Below, piece by piece: positions 17,530 through 24,995 of a stretch of DNA of 64,000 bases. The DNA comes from JBBPZA01 sp963797015 (GTDB taxonomy: Bacteria; Actinomycetota; Thermoleophilia; Solirubrobacterales; Solirubrobacteraceae), in assembly GCA_963797015.1 (NCBI GenBank), contig CAWCNV010000001.1, positions 124,001-188,000 on the forward strand. The letters are read 5' to 3'. Every line of letters starts with the position of its first letter. Position 1 is the stretch's first letter. Under the pieces are notes generated by a model. That model was not told the DNA's origin and did no database searches. It saw nothing but the letters and a program-made list of their open reading frames with translations. The translations under genes and the position numbers were made by a program.

Positions 17530-19856
17530 GGCGCCGTCCTCGCCGCCGTCGCCTCCTCGGCTGTCGTGCGCGCCGCGTCCTCTGGCTCGGCGATGTCGAC
17601 GAACAGGATCTCTCCGGGCTCCTCGAGTGTCGTGCGCTTGATGCGATGGCGGATCCCGACGTAGGCGATGTAGAGCACCGGCAGCGCGCCTCCGACGATG
17701 AAGATAACGTCGCCCGGGAAGCGCAGCCACTCGAGCAAGTTGTTGGTGTCGTTGCCGAGGAACTTCAACTCGCGCGCCTCGAAGTAGCCGGAGTTCACCG
17801 ACTTGTACAGCTGCAAGATGCCCAGCGGCAGCAGCGTCGCGAAGCACATCCAGGCCAACCCGATGTTGGTCGACCAGAACGCGATTCGCGCCCACTTCTC
17901 CGGCCAGCGCTCGGCGGGGATGAGGTAGCGCAGGCAGAACAGCCCCAATCCGATCGCGAGCATGCCGTATACGCCCATCATCGCGGCGTGGCCGTGGTTG
18001 GCGGTCAGCGCCGTGCCGATCTCGTAATAGGAGACGATCGGCAGGTTGACGAGGAAGCCGAAGATCCCCGCCCCGAGGAAGTTCCAGAAGCCCACGGCGA
18101 CGAGGAACATCACCGCCCAGCGATGGGGGAAGGGCGTCTTGGAGCGCGACTGCTGGGCGGCGCCCAGGTGAAGGAAGCTCCACGCTTCGACCGTCAGGAA
18201 AGTGAGCGGGATCACCTCGGCCGCCGAGAAGAACGCGCCCAGGGCCATGTGCTCGGCGGGCTCGCCGGAGAAGTAGACGTGGTGCATCGTCCCGATCACC
18301 CCGCCCATCGAGTACAGGATGATGTCGAGGAAGATCACCGTCAGCGCGACGCGCTCACGCACCACGCCCAGCAGCACGAACATGTAGGCGACCATCACGG
18401 TCGTGAACAGCTCGAGGAAGTCCTCCACCCAGAGGTGGACGACCCAGAAGCGCCAGTACTCGTTGACGGTGAAGTTCTCGCCCGTGCGCGCGATCAGCCC
18501 GACCGCGTAGAAGGCCGGGATGGCCAGCGCGGCGAGGAAGAACAGCCACGGCATGTTGCCCGGGTGCTCGCGGCGCAGCCGCCCGCGCAGCACGCGCCAG
18601 AGCATGAACGCCCACACGAACAACCCCACCGACAGCAGCACCTGCCACAGCCGCGCGAGGTCCAGGTACTCGAAGCCCTGCAGCCCGATCCAGTTGGTCG
18701 CGCTCCCGAGGAGGTCGTGCACGCCCAGGTAGGAGCCGATCAACGTTCCGAAGACCACGATCGTGAGCGCCCCCAAAAGCGCGTAACTGAGCGCGGCCTG
18801 CCCGCGCGGCTCGCGGCGCGCGATCATCGGCGCCAGGAAGATCCCCGCGGCGACGAACGACGTCGCCACCCAGAACAGCGCGAGCTGCACGTGCCAGGTG
18901 CGCATCAGGTTGTAGGGGAACCACTGCGCGAGGTCGATCCCGAAGAAGCTCTGCAGGTCGACCCGGTAGTGCTGCGAGGCTGCGCCGACGAGGGTCTGGA
19001 TCAGGAACAGCGCAGCCATCACGAAGAAGAACCAGGCGGTCGCGCGCTGGGCCGGGGTGAGCGCCACGTCGCCCGGTGAGCGGAACGACAGCGTCGCCTG
19101 CTCGCGCCCGTGCCAGCCGAGGATGCGCCAGCGACCAAAGGCGGCGAAGAGCAGCCCGATCCCGCCCAGCAGGGCGATCAGCGACAAGACGCTCCAGACG
19201 ACGACGTTCGCGGTCGGTTTGTTGTCGACGCGCGGCTCGGACGGCCAGTTGTTGGTGTAGGAGTAGTTGTGGCCGGGGCGCGTCGCCGCGCTCGCCCACG
19301 CAGTCCACGCGAAGAAGTCGGTGAGCTGGCGCAGCTCGCGCGGGTCGGTGATCGCGTCGCGTTTGAGCCCATGCCGCGTCGTCGGATCGGAGAAGAAGCG
19401 CGAGTAGTAGCCGACGAGCACCCGGTGGGCATGGGCCCGCGCGGCGCTCAGCCGCAGGACTCCCGAGCCCTTGTCGTAGCGGTTGGTGCGAAAGTCGGCG
19501 ATCGTTCGCTGGACCGCGGCGTCCGCGGCCGGGCCTCCGTAGCTGGCGCGAACGAGGTTCGACGCGCGGCGCAGATAGTCGGCCGTGAAGTCGGGGCCCA
19601 GATAGGCGCCGTGGCCGAATACCGAGCCGTACTCCATGAGCCCGTGGTTGAGGAATACCTGCTGGCCGCGCTTGACGTCGTCCGCAGTGAAGAGCACCCG
19701 CCCGGCGGGGTCGACCACGCGGCCGGGCACCGGCGGCTTGGCCTGGTAGGTCCGGTATGCCAGAAGACCGAGGACGAAGAAGCCGAACAGGACCACCAAG
19801 ACGGTGGCCTGGATCCACACCCTGGAGATCAGGAAACCGCGCCTGCGCTCGCCCAC
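17526..19856 (-). CDS. norB: Quinol-dependent nitric oxide reductase (qNOR)
   Basis: A 776-residue single-subunit nitric oxide reductase of the haem-copper oxidase superfamily, reducing 2 NO to N2O with quinol at the inner membrane. The long N-terminal section (helix, then a periplasmic domain with GQQVFLNHGLMEYGSVFGHGAYLGPDF) is the fused NorC-like domain typical of qNOR without haem c. The catalytic core shows WHVQLALFWVATSF, YWRFWVVHLWVEDFLELF (conserved Glu), GTMHHVYFSGEP (His pair) and NHGHAAMMGVYGM (His ligands), across about 14 helices. The ATG at 19856 is preceded by a candidate operator at 19915. Downstream genes are coupled. It probably supports NO detoxification, as no other denitrification gene is in the window. 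Confidence 0.93.
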   Translation of the reverse strand: MGERRRGFLISRVWIQATVLVVLFGFFVLGLLAYRTYQAKPPVPGRVVDPAGRVLFTADDVKRGQQVFLNHGLMEYGSVFGHGAYLGPDFTADYLRRASNLVRASYGGPAADAAVQRTIADFRTNRYDKGSGVLRLSAARAHAHRVLVGYYSRFFSDPTTRHGLKRDAITDPRELRQLTDFFAWTAWASAATRPGHNYSYTNNWPSEPRVDNKPTANVVVWSVLSLIALLGGIGLLFAAFGRWRILGWHGREQATLSFRSPGDVALTPAQRATAWFFFVMAALFLIQTLVGAASQHYRVDLQSFFGIDLAQWFPYNLMRTWHVQLALFWVATSFVAAGIFLAPMIARREPRGQAALSYALLGALTIVVFGTLIGSYLGVHDLLGSATNWIGLQGFEYLDLARLWQVLLSVGLFVWAFMLWRVLRGRLRREHPGNMPWLFFLAALAIPAFYAVGLIARTGENFTVNEYWRFWVVHLWVEDFLELFTTVMVAYMFVLLGVVRERVALTVIFLDIILYSMGGVIGTMHHVYFSGEPAEHMALGAFFSAAEVIPLTFLTVEAWSFLHLGAAQQSRSKTPFPHRWAVMFLVAVGFWNFLGAGIFGFLVNLPIVSYYEIGTALTANHGHAAMMGVYGMLAIGLGLFCLRYLIPAERWPEKWARIAFWSTNIGLAWMCFATLLPLGILQLYKSVNSGYFEARELKFLGNDTNNLLEWLRFPGDVIFIVGGALPVLYIAYVGIRHRIKRTTLEEPGEILFVDIAEPEDAARTTAEEATAARTAP

Positions 19857-19914
19857 TCCGCTCCTCCGCTCGTCGGCGAGAGAAAGGTAAAGCCGCGGTG
19901 GGGGATCGACGTCC

Positions 19915-19927
19915 GGGAAAACTACGG
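19915..19927. promoter_or_regulatory. Candidate shared operator, site D (weak)
   Basis: GGGAAAACTACGG, 59-71 bp upstream of the norB start on the minus strand. It is a weaker version of sites B and C (one inserted A and a C-to-T change). It lies directly after the stop of the response-regulator gene, so it would serve norB. Confidence 0.3.
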
Positions 19928-19929
19928 CG

Positions 19930-20586
19930 TCAGACGTCCACCAGCCCGTTGTCGAGCGCGTACCGCACGAGCTCGGCGCGGCTTGTCCGGCGCAGCTTCT
20001 GCTGGATGTGCGCGCGGTGGGACTCGACGGTGCGAACGCTCAGGTAGAGCTGGCTGCCGATCTCGGAGTTGGTGTGACCGAGCGCGATCAGCCGCAGGAT
20101 CTCGACCTCGCGATCGGTGAGTCCGTCCGGCGGCCCCCAGGGCTCGGGAGGGGCGGAGGCGAGCTTGGCGCCCAGGGAGGGGTGCAGGTAGGGCTCGCCA
20201 CGGGCCGCCAGCCGCACCGCCTCGACGAGGTCCTCGTCGGCGGCATCCTTGAGCAGGTAGCCCAGCGCCCCGGCGCGCAGCGCCTCGCGAGCGAAGGCCG
20301 GATCGCTCTGCATGGTCAGCACCACGATCGCGGTCTCCGGCGAAGCCTCGCGAAGCTCCGGAATCGACGCCAGGCTCGAGCCCTCGGGCAGGTGCACGTC
20401 GAGCACGAGCACGCGCGGTCGATATGCCAGGAGGTAACGCCGCGTGGAGGCGATGTCGCCCGCCTCGGCGACGACCTCGAGGTCGTCCTCGGCCTCGAGC
20501 AGCATGTGCAGGCCGCTGCGGACCACCGCATGGTCATCGGCCAGCACGACGGTCGTGCGCTCGGGGGCGGGGGCATCTTGCGGCAT
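19930..20586 (-). CDS. NarL/LuxR-family response regulator
   Basis: A 218-residue two-component regulator. The receiver domain has VLADDHAVVRSGL (acidic pair), the phosphorylation site VLVLDVHLPEG, TMQSD (Thr) and LLKDA (Lys). The C-terminal GerE helix-turn-helix is LTDREVEILRLIALGHTNSEI...VRTVESHRAHI. NarL-type regulators commonly control NO, nitrate and hypoxia responses (NarL, DevR/DosR). It lies between norB and the divergent flavoprotein operon and is the best candidate for binding sites A-D. No histidine kinase is adjacent; the nearest in the window is at 55509-58022. The ATG at 20586 is chosen over an upstream extension that overlaps site C. Confidence 0.88.
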   Translation of the reverse strand: MPQDAPAPERTTVVLADDHAVVRSGLHMLLEAEDDLEVVAEAGDIASTRRYLLAYRPRVLVLDVHLPEGSSLASIPELREASPETAIVVLTMQSDPAFAREALRAGALGYLLKDAADEDLVEAVRLAARGEPYLHPSLGAKLASAPPEPWGPPDGLTDREVEILRLIALGHTNSEIGSQLYLSVRTVESHRAHIQQKLRRTSRAELVRYALDNGLVDV

Positions 20587-20642
20587 TCCCGGATGTTGCC
20601 AGGGATCGGGCGCGAACGGGGGTTCCGCCGCCGCACGGCCAC

Positions 20643-20656
20643 GGGAAACCACGGAC
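20643..20656. promoter_or_regulatory. Candidate shared operator, site C
   Basis: GGGAAACCACGGAC in the divergent region between the response regulator (start 20586, 57-70 bp away) and the first flavoprotein (start 20691, 35-48 bp away). The 14 bases are identical to positions 2-15 of site B. Position suggests autoregulation of the regulator together with control of the 20.7-26.3 kb operon. Confidence 0.5.
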
Positions 20657-20690
20657 GCGCGCCCGCCGGCCGAGGAGCAAGCTGAGGTGG

Positions 20691-21938
20691 ATGGTCCCCT
20701 CTCGCCCTTTGCACGTCCTCATAGCCGGCGGAGGGGTCGCCGCACTGGAAGCCCTGCTCGCGCTCCGTGACCTCGCCGAGGAGCGCGTGGCCATCCACCT
20801 CGTCGCCCCGTCCGACGACTTCGTCTACCGCCCGCTCGAAGTCGGCGCGCCGTTTGCTCTCGGAGTGGTACGGCGCTACTCGATCGAAGCGATCACCGCC
20901 TCGCGCGGCGCCCGTCTCCGGCACGATTACCTGAAGCGTGTGATCGCCTCTGACCGCACCGCGTTTCTGGGTTCCGGCGCCGAGGTGCACTACGACGCGC
21001 TCCTGGTCGCGGTTGGCGCGCGCGCCGTCGAGGCGCTCCCCGGGGCGCTGACCTACAGGGGCATGGACGACGCGCCCGCCATGCGCAGGGTGCTCTCGGA
21101 TGCCCGCGACGGACGCGCGCGGTCGCTGGCCTTCGTCGTTCCCGCAGGCGTCTCCTGGCCGCTCCCGCTGTACGAGCTCGCGCTGCTCACCGCCAAGACG
21201 GTCGGCGGCGAGGAGTCACGTCCGCAGATCACGATCGTCTCCCCGGAGGACGCCCCGGTGGCGCTGTTCGGGCGGGCTGCGAGCGAAGAGGTAGCACGCC
21301 TGCTCGAGCGCAGCGGGATCGCGTTCCGCGGCTCCGCCTACGCATCGCGTGTCGACGGCGACCGTGTGCTCCTCGGCCCGGGCGACGAGCCGGTCGTGGC
21401 AGACCGTGTCATCGCGATGCCGGGCTTGAAGGGGCCGGTGATCACCGGCCTGCCCAGCGTCGATGGCTTCGTGCGCACCGACGACCACGGTCGCGTGCAC
21501 GGCTGCGAGGCCGTGTGGGCGGCCGGTGACGTGATCGACTTCCCGATCAAGCAGGGCGGGCTCGCGGCCCAGCAGGCCGACGCGGCGGCCGAGGACCTGG
21601 CCGCGGTGGCGGGGGCACCCGTCACGCCGAAGCCGTTCAGGCCGGTGCTGCGCGGTGTGCTGCTCACCGGAGGGGCGCCACGCTACATGCGGGCCAGCAT
21701 CGCCGGCGGGGCCGGCGATGATTCAACGGTCGCGGACCACGCGTTGTGGTGGCCGCCGGGAAAGATCGCCGGACGCTATCTGGCTCCGTACCTCGGCGCG
21801 GCACACGAGGATCTCTCGCGTCGCCGCGACCACGGCGGCGTGCCGGTCGAGGTCGCGCTCGAGCGGGAGTGGCAAGCCGCCCACCCACCACGGGTCGAGC
21901 CGCCCTCTTACCGACGGCCGGGATCGCCCGGAAGGTGA
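20691..21938 (+). CDS. SQR/NDH-2-like FAD-dependent oxidoreductase (1 of 3)
   Basis: A 415-residue flavoprotein of the sulfide:quinone reductase/type II NADH dehydrogenase fold. An N-terminal Rossmann FAD motif HVLIAGGGVAALEALLALRD opens it. YDALLVAVGA is the second conserved strand, and the FAD-binding C-terminal motif is AVWAAGDVIDFPIKQGGLAAQQAD. It contains only a single Cys, so the Cys trio used by true SQRs is absent and sulfide oxidation is unlikely. A C-terminal ALWWPPGKIAGRYLAPYL block is shared by all three paralogues here. Electron donor and acceptor are unknown; quinone is plausible. The ATG at 20691 follows GAGG; the longer open frame upstream crosses the regulatory region. Confidence 0.85.
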   Translation: MVPSRPLHVLIAGGGVAALEALLALRDLAEERVAIHLVAPSDDFVYRPLEVGAPFALGVVRRYSIEAITASRGARLRHDYLKRVIASDRTAFLGSGAEVHYDALLVAVGARAVEALPGALTYRGMDDAPAMRRVLSDARDGRARSLAFVVPAGVSWPLPLYELALLTAKTVGGEESRPQITIVSPEDAPVALFGRAASEEVARLLERSGIAFRGSAYASRVDGDRVLLGPGDEPVVADRVIAMPGLKGPVITGLPSVDGFVRTDDHGRVHGCEAVWAAGDVIDFPIKQGGLAAQQADAAAEDLAAVAGAPVTPKPFRPVLRGVLLTGGAPRYMRASIAGGAGDDSTVADHALWWPPGKIAGRYLAPYLGAAHEDLSRRRDHGGVPVEVALEREWQAAHPPRVEPPSYRRPGSPGR

Positions 21939-23347
21939 TGGCTGCTCGCCAACGGGTCGTAATCGCCGGCGGCGGCGTCGCCGCGCTCGAGGGCCTGCTG
22001 GCCCTGCGCGTGCTGGGCGGCGAGCGGTTGGCGATCGAGTTGCTCGCCCCCGACGCGCAGTTCTCCTACCGGCCCGCGTCCGTGTCCGATCCCTTCGGAC
22101 GCGGCGGCGAGCCGCGCTATGACCTCGACGAGATCGTTGCCGAGCAGGGCGCGAACCGCATCCCTGCCGCGCTGGCGCGAGTCGATCCGGAGGCGAAGAT
22201 CGCCCATACCGACGAGGGAGAGGAGATCGCCTACGACCAGTTGCTCGTGGCAGCGGGGGCCCGCCCCGTCGCGCCGCTGCCGGGGGCGCTGACCTTCCGG
22301 GGCGGCGAAGACGTCGCGACGATGCGAGGCCTGCTGGGCGAGCTCGAGCGCGGGCGCGCCCGCTCGGTCGCGTTCGCGCTCGCTCCCGGTGTGTCGTGGC
22401 CGCTGCCCCTCTATGAGCTTGCGCTGTTGACCGCGATCCACCTGGGTGCCCGCGGGGTTAGCGCCGAGGTTCACGTCGTGACTCACGAGACCGAGCCACT
22501 GGCGCTGTTCGGCGGGATGGCCAGCCGGCGCGTCGAGGAGCTGCTGCGGGACCGCGGCATCGTGCTGCACACCTCCGCGCGGCCGGCCTCCTTCGAGGAT
22601 GGCATGCTCGTTCTGGAGGGCGGGGACCACGTGCGCGCCGACCGGGTCGTCGCCATGCCGCGGCTGGTAGGCCCATGGCTGGAGGGCTTGCCCCACGATG
22701 CGTGGGGCTTCATCCCCGTGGACGCCGACGGCCAGGTCGCGGGGGTGCGCGACGTATTCGCGGCGGGCGACGTCACCGCCTTCCCGCTCAAGCAGGGTGG
22801 GATCGCCACCCAGCAGGCCGACGCCGCCGCGCGGTCGATCGCGGCGGCGGCGGGCGTCGACGTCGAGCGCATTCCGTTTCGCCCGGTGTTGCGCGGGCTG
22901 CTGCTAACCGGTGGGCCTCCGATCTACCTGCGCGCCGAGCCCGGCGCGGCGCGGGATCCGGCCGTGGCCGTGCAGGCACACGGCGAGTCAGGACCCCAAT
23001 GGGCCGCCGGCTCGGAGGCGGACACACGCGCGCTGTGGTGGCCGCCGAGCAAGATCGCCGGCCGGTACCTGGGCCCCTACTTTGCAACGGCCAGACCCGT
23101 TCCGCTGGGCTCGGCGCCGCTGCGCGACCGGGGGCGGCCGGCCGAGGCACGGGAAGAGGACACCGCGGATGCCGGGCTTCAGCTCGCGCTCGTGCTGGCT
23201 GACGCCGAGGCGAAATGGGGCGACTACGCCTACGCGCTGCGGACCCTGGACGCCGCCGAGGCGCTGGCGGGCGAGCTGCCCTCCGAGTACGAAGGCAAGC
23301 GACGCGAGTGGGAGCTGGCGCTGCGGGCGGGCGGCCGGGCTCCGTAG
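21938..23347 (+). CDS. SQR/NDH-2-like FAD-dependent oxidoreductase (2 of 3)
   Basis: A 469-residue paralogue of the preceding gene, overlapping it by one base (TGATG), so coupled. It has the same order of motifs: VVIAGGGVAALEGLLALRV, YDQLLVAAGARP, FAAGDVTAFPLKQGGIATQQAD and ALWWPPSKIAGRYLGPYF. I see no cysteine at all, ruling out classical SQR chemistry. It carries an extra C-terminal segment of about 60 residues (LQLALVLADAEAKWGDYAYALRTLDAAEAL...) that looks helical and TPR-like. That segment may bind a partner or the membrane. ATG at 21938, SD GAAGG immediately upstream. Confidence 0.85.
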   Translation: MAARQRVVIAGGGVAALEGLLALRVLGGERLAIELLAPDAQFSYRPASVSDPFGRGGEPRYDLDEIVAEQGANRIPAALARVDPEAKIAHTDEGEEIAYDQLLVAAGARPVAPLPGALTFRGGEDVATMRGLLGELERGRARSVAFALAPGVSWPLPLYELALLTAIHLGARGVSAEVHVVTHETEPLALFGGMASRRVEELLRDRGIVLHTSARPASFEDGMLVLEGGDHVRADRVVAMPRLVGPWLEGLPHDAWGFIPVDADGQVAGVRDVFAAGDVTAFPLKQGGIATQQADAAARSIAAAAGVDVERIPFRPVLRGLLLTGGPPIYLRAEPGAARDPAVAVQAHGESGPQWAAGSEADTRALWWPPSKIAGRYLGPYFATARPVPLGSAPLRDRGRPAEAREEDTADAGLQLALVLADAEAKWGDYAYALRTLDAAEALAGELPSEYEGKRREWELALRAGGRAP

Positions 23348-23436
23348 TTCCCCGCGCCGAAGCCGGTCGGGTTTACCGGATTGCGTGGTCGCGCGGCCTC
23401 GCGTACGTTAGGTCGCGTCGAACAAGGAGCGCCTCA

Positions 23437-23820
23437 ATGTCAAGCGTCGAGACCGAGCGCGAGCTCTACACGGTCACCATCACGATCCACCAAGTCGACC
23501 ACCCTACGCGCGCCGCGAGCGATCTCGCCGCCGCCCTCAGCGCCTCCGGGCTCGCCGCCCACGCGGTCGAGGTACGAAGTCACGCCAGCGCGAAGGAGGT
23601 AGTCATCGTCTTCACCGCGTTGGAGGCCAGAGATCTGCCGGAGCCCACCGACGACCAGGACGCCGTCGAGGCCGAGGCGCTGCACGACATCGGCCTGCTG
23701 CGCAAGAAGCCCGCCGCGGTCGTACCCGCGGTGCGCGCGCTGCTGGCGTTGAGCCGCGCGCGAGAGGCGAGCTCGCTCGAGCCCCACCGGCGGATGACGA
23801 TCGAGGTCGAGCCCCTCTAG
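23437..23820 (+). CDS. Uncharacterised protein, paralogue of the 12583-12999 product
   Basis: A 127-residue soluble protein starting at ATG 23437 behind AAGGAG. The N-terminus YTVTITIHQVDHPTRAASDL resembles a ferredoxin-like beta-alpha start. The C-terminus AVVPAVRALLALSRAREASS then RRMTIEVEPL matches the end of the protein at 12583-12999. No cofactor or catalytic motif is evident. It sits between two flavoprotein genes and acetate kinase, 18 nt before the latter, so it is probably co-transcribed. Confidence 0.75.
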   Translation: MSSVETERELYTVTITIHQVDHPTRAASDLAAALSASGLAAHAVEVRSHASAKEVVIVFTALEARDLPEPTDDQDAVEAEALHDIGLLRKKPAAVVPAVRALLALSRAREASSLEPHRRMTIEVEPL

Positions 23821-23838
23821 ACCTGCGCCGCACACAGC

Positions 23839-24939
23839 GTGCGGATCCTCACCGTCAATGTCGGCTCGAGCAGTGTCAAGCTGCGCGCGCTCGACCCACG
23901 CGACGGGGTACTGCTCGATCGCGAGCTGGCGCCTCTGGGCGACGAGGGCACGACCGAGCTTGAACGGGCTCTGGACGCGGCGCCCCCGGTCGACGCCGTC
24001 GCCCACCGGATCGTCCACGGAGGCAGCGCCTTCCGCGAGCCGGTGGTCGTCGACGATGGCGTGCAGGCCCGCTTCGCGGGGCTCGTAGAGCTGGACCCGC
24101 TGCACAACGGTCCGGCGATCGCGGCGCTCCGCTGTGCGCGCGAGCGGCTGGCGGATCTGCCGCACGTCGCCTGCTTCGACACGGCCTTCCATGCCGAGAT
24201 GCCGCCGGAGGCGACCGCCGTGGCGCTACCGCGCGAGTGGGTACGCCGTTTCGGGCTGCGCCGTTACGGCTTCCACGGGCTCAGCCACGCCTACGCGTCG
24301 AGGCGCGCCGCCGAGCTCCTGCACCGGCCGGCCGGCGCGCTGCGGGTCGTGACCTCCCATCTCGGTGCGGGCGCGTCGCTCGCCGCTGTCGCGGGCGGGC
24401 GCTCTGTCGAGACGACGATGGGCTTCAGCACCCTCGACGGCCTGGTCATGGCGACGCGCTGCGGGACGGTCGATCCCGGCGCGCTGCTGTGGGCCCAACG
24501 CCAGGGCGCCATCGATGCGCGTGAGGCTGAGCACGCGCTGACCTACGACGCGGGCCTGCTCGCGCTCTCCGGCAGCGCCGACATGCGCACCATCCTTCGC
24601 CGCGAGGCGGGCGGAGACGGGGAAGCCTCGTATGCGCTTGACGTCTATCTCCATCGGCTGCGCACCGGCATCGCGGCGATGGCGGCCGCCCTGGAGGGCC
24701 TCGACGCGCTGGTCTTCACGGGCGGCGTGGGGGAGCGGGCGCCCGAGATTCGAATGCGCGCGTGCCGGGGCCTGGGATTCCTCGGCGTGGACCTCGACGA
24801 GGCCGCAAACGCGGCGGCGGGCGGCGAGGACGCGTTACTCGGCGAGTCGCACGCCGTGTCCGTGCTCGTGGTCGCCGCGCGGGAGGATCTCGAGATGGCG
24901 CGCCAGGCTCGGCTCGTGCTCGGGACCGCACCTTCGTAG
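23839..24939 (+). CDS. ackA: Acetate kinase
   Basis: A 366-residue acetate/propionate kinase interconverting acetate + ATP and acetyl phosphate + ADP. Motifs: ILTVNVGSSSVKLRAL at the N-terminus, HRIVHGG, HNGPAI, ACFDTAFH (catalytic Asp), YGFHGLSHAYAS, TSHLGAGASLAAVAGG, TMGFSTLDGLVMATRCGTVDPG and FTGGVGERAPEIR. It is slightly shorter than the usual 395-400 residues. The GTG at 23839 places the first strand directly at the N-terminus. No phosphotransacetylase or phosphoketolase is adjacent. Substrate-level ATP formation under oxygen limitation would fit the neighbours. Confidence 0.93.
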   Translation: MRILTVNVGSSSVKLRALDPRDGVLLDRELAPLGDEGTTELERALDAAPPVDAVAHRIVHGGSAFREPVVVDDGVQARFAGLVELDPLHNGPAIAALRCARERLADLPHVACFDTAFHAEMPPEATAVALPREWVRRFGLRRYGFHGLSHAYASRRAAELLHRPAGALRVVTSHLGAGASLAAVAGGRSVETTMGFSTLDGLVMATRCGTVDPGALLWAQRQGAIDAREAEHALTYDAGLLALSGSADMRTILRREAGGDGEASYALDVYLHRLRTGIAAMAAALEGLDALVFTGGVGERAPEIRMRACRGLGFLGVDLDEAANAAAGGEDALLGESHAVSVLVVAAREDLEMARQARLVLGTAPS

Positions 24940-24995
24940 TTGCCCGCAGCTGCGGCGCGCTTGGCTCCGATGCCGCCCCGGCGCCCTATGCGAGT

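Noticed and set aside
24762..24995. Longer N-terminus for the third flavoprotein
   Set aside because: It lies entirely inside ackA in another frame and is Arg-rich; the FAD motif begins shortly after 25005.
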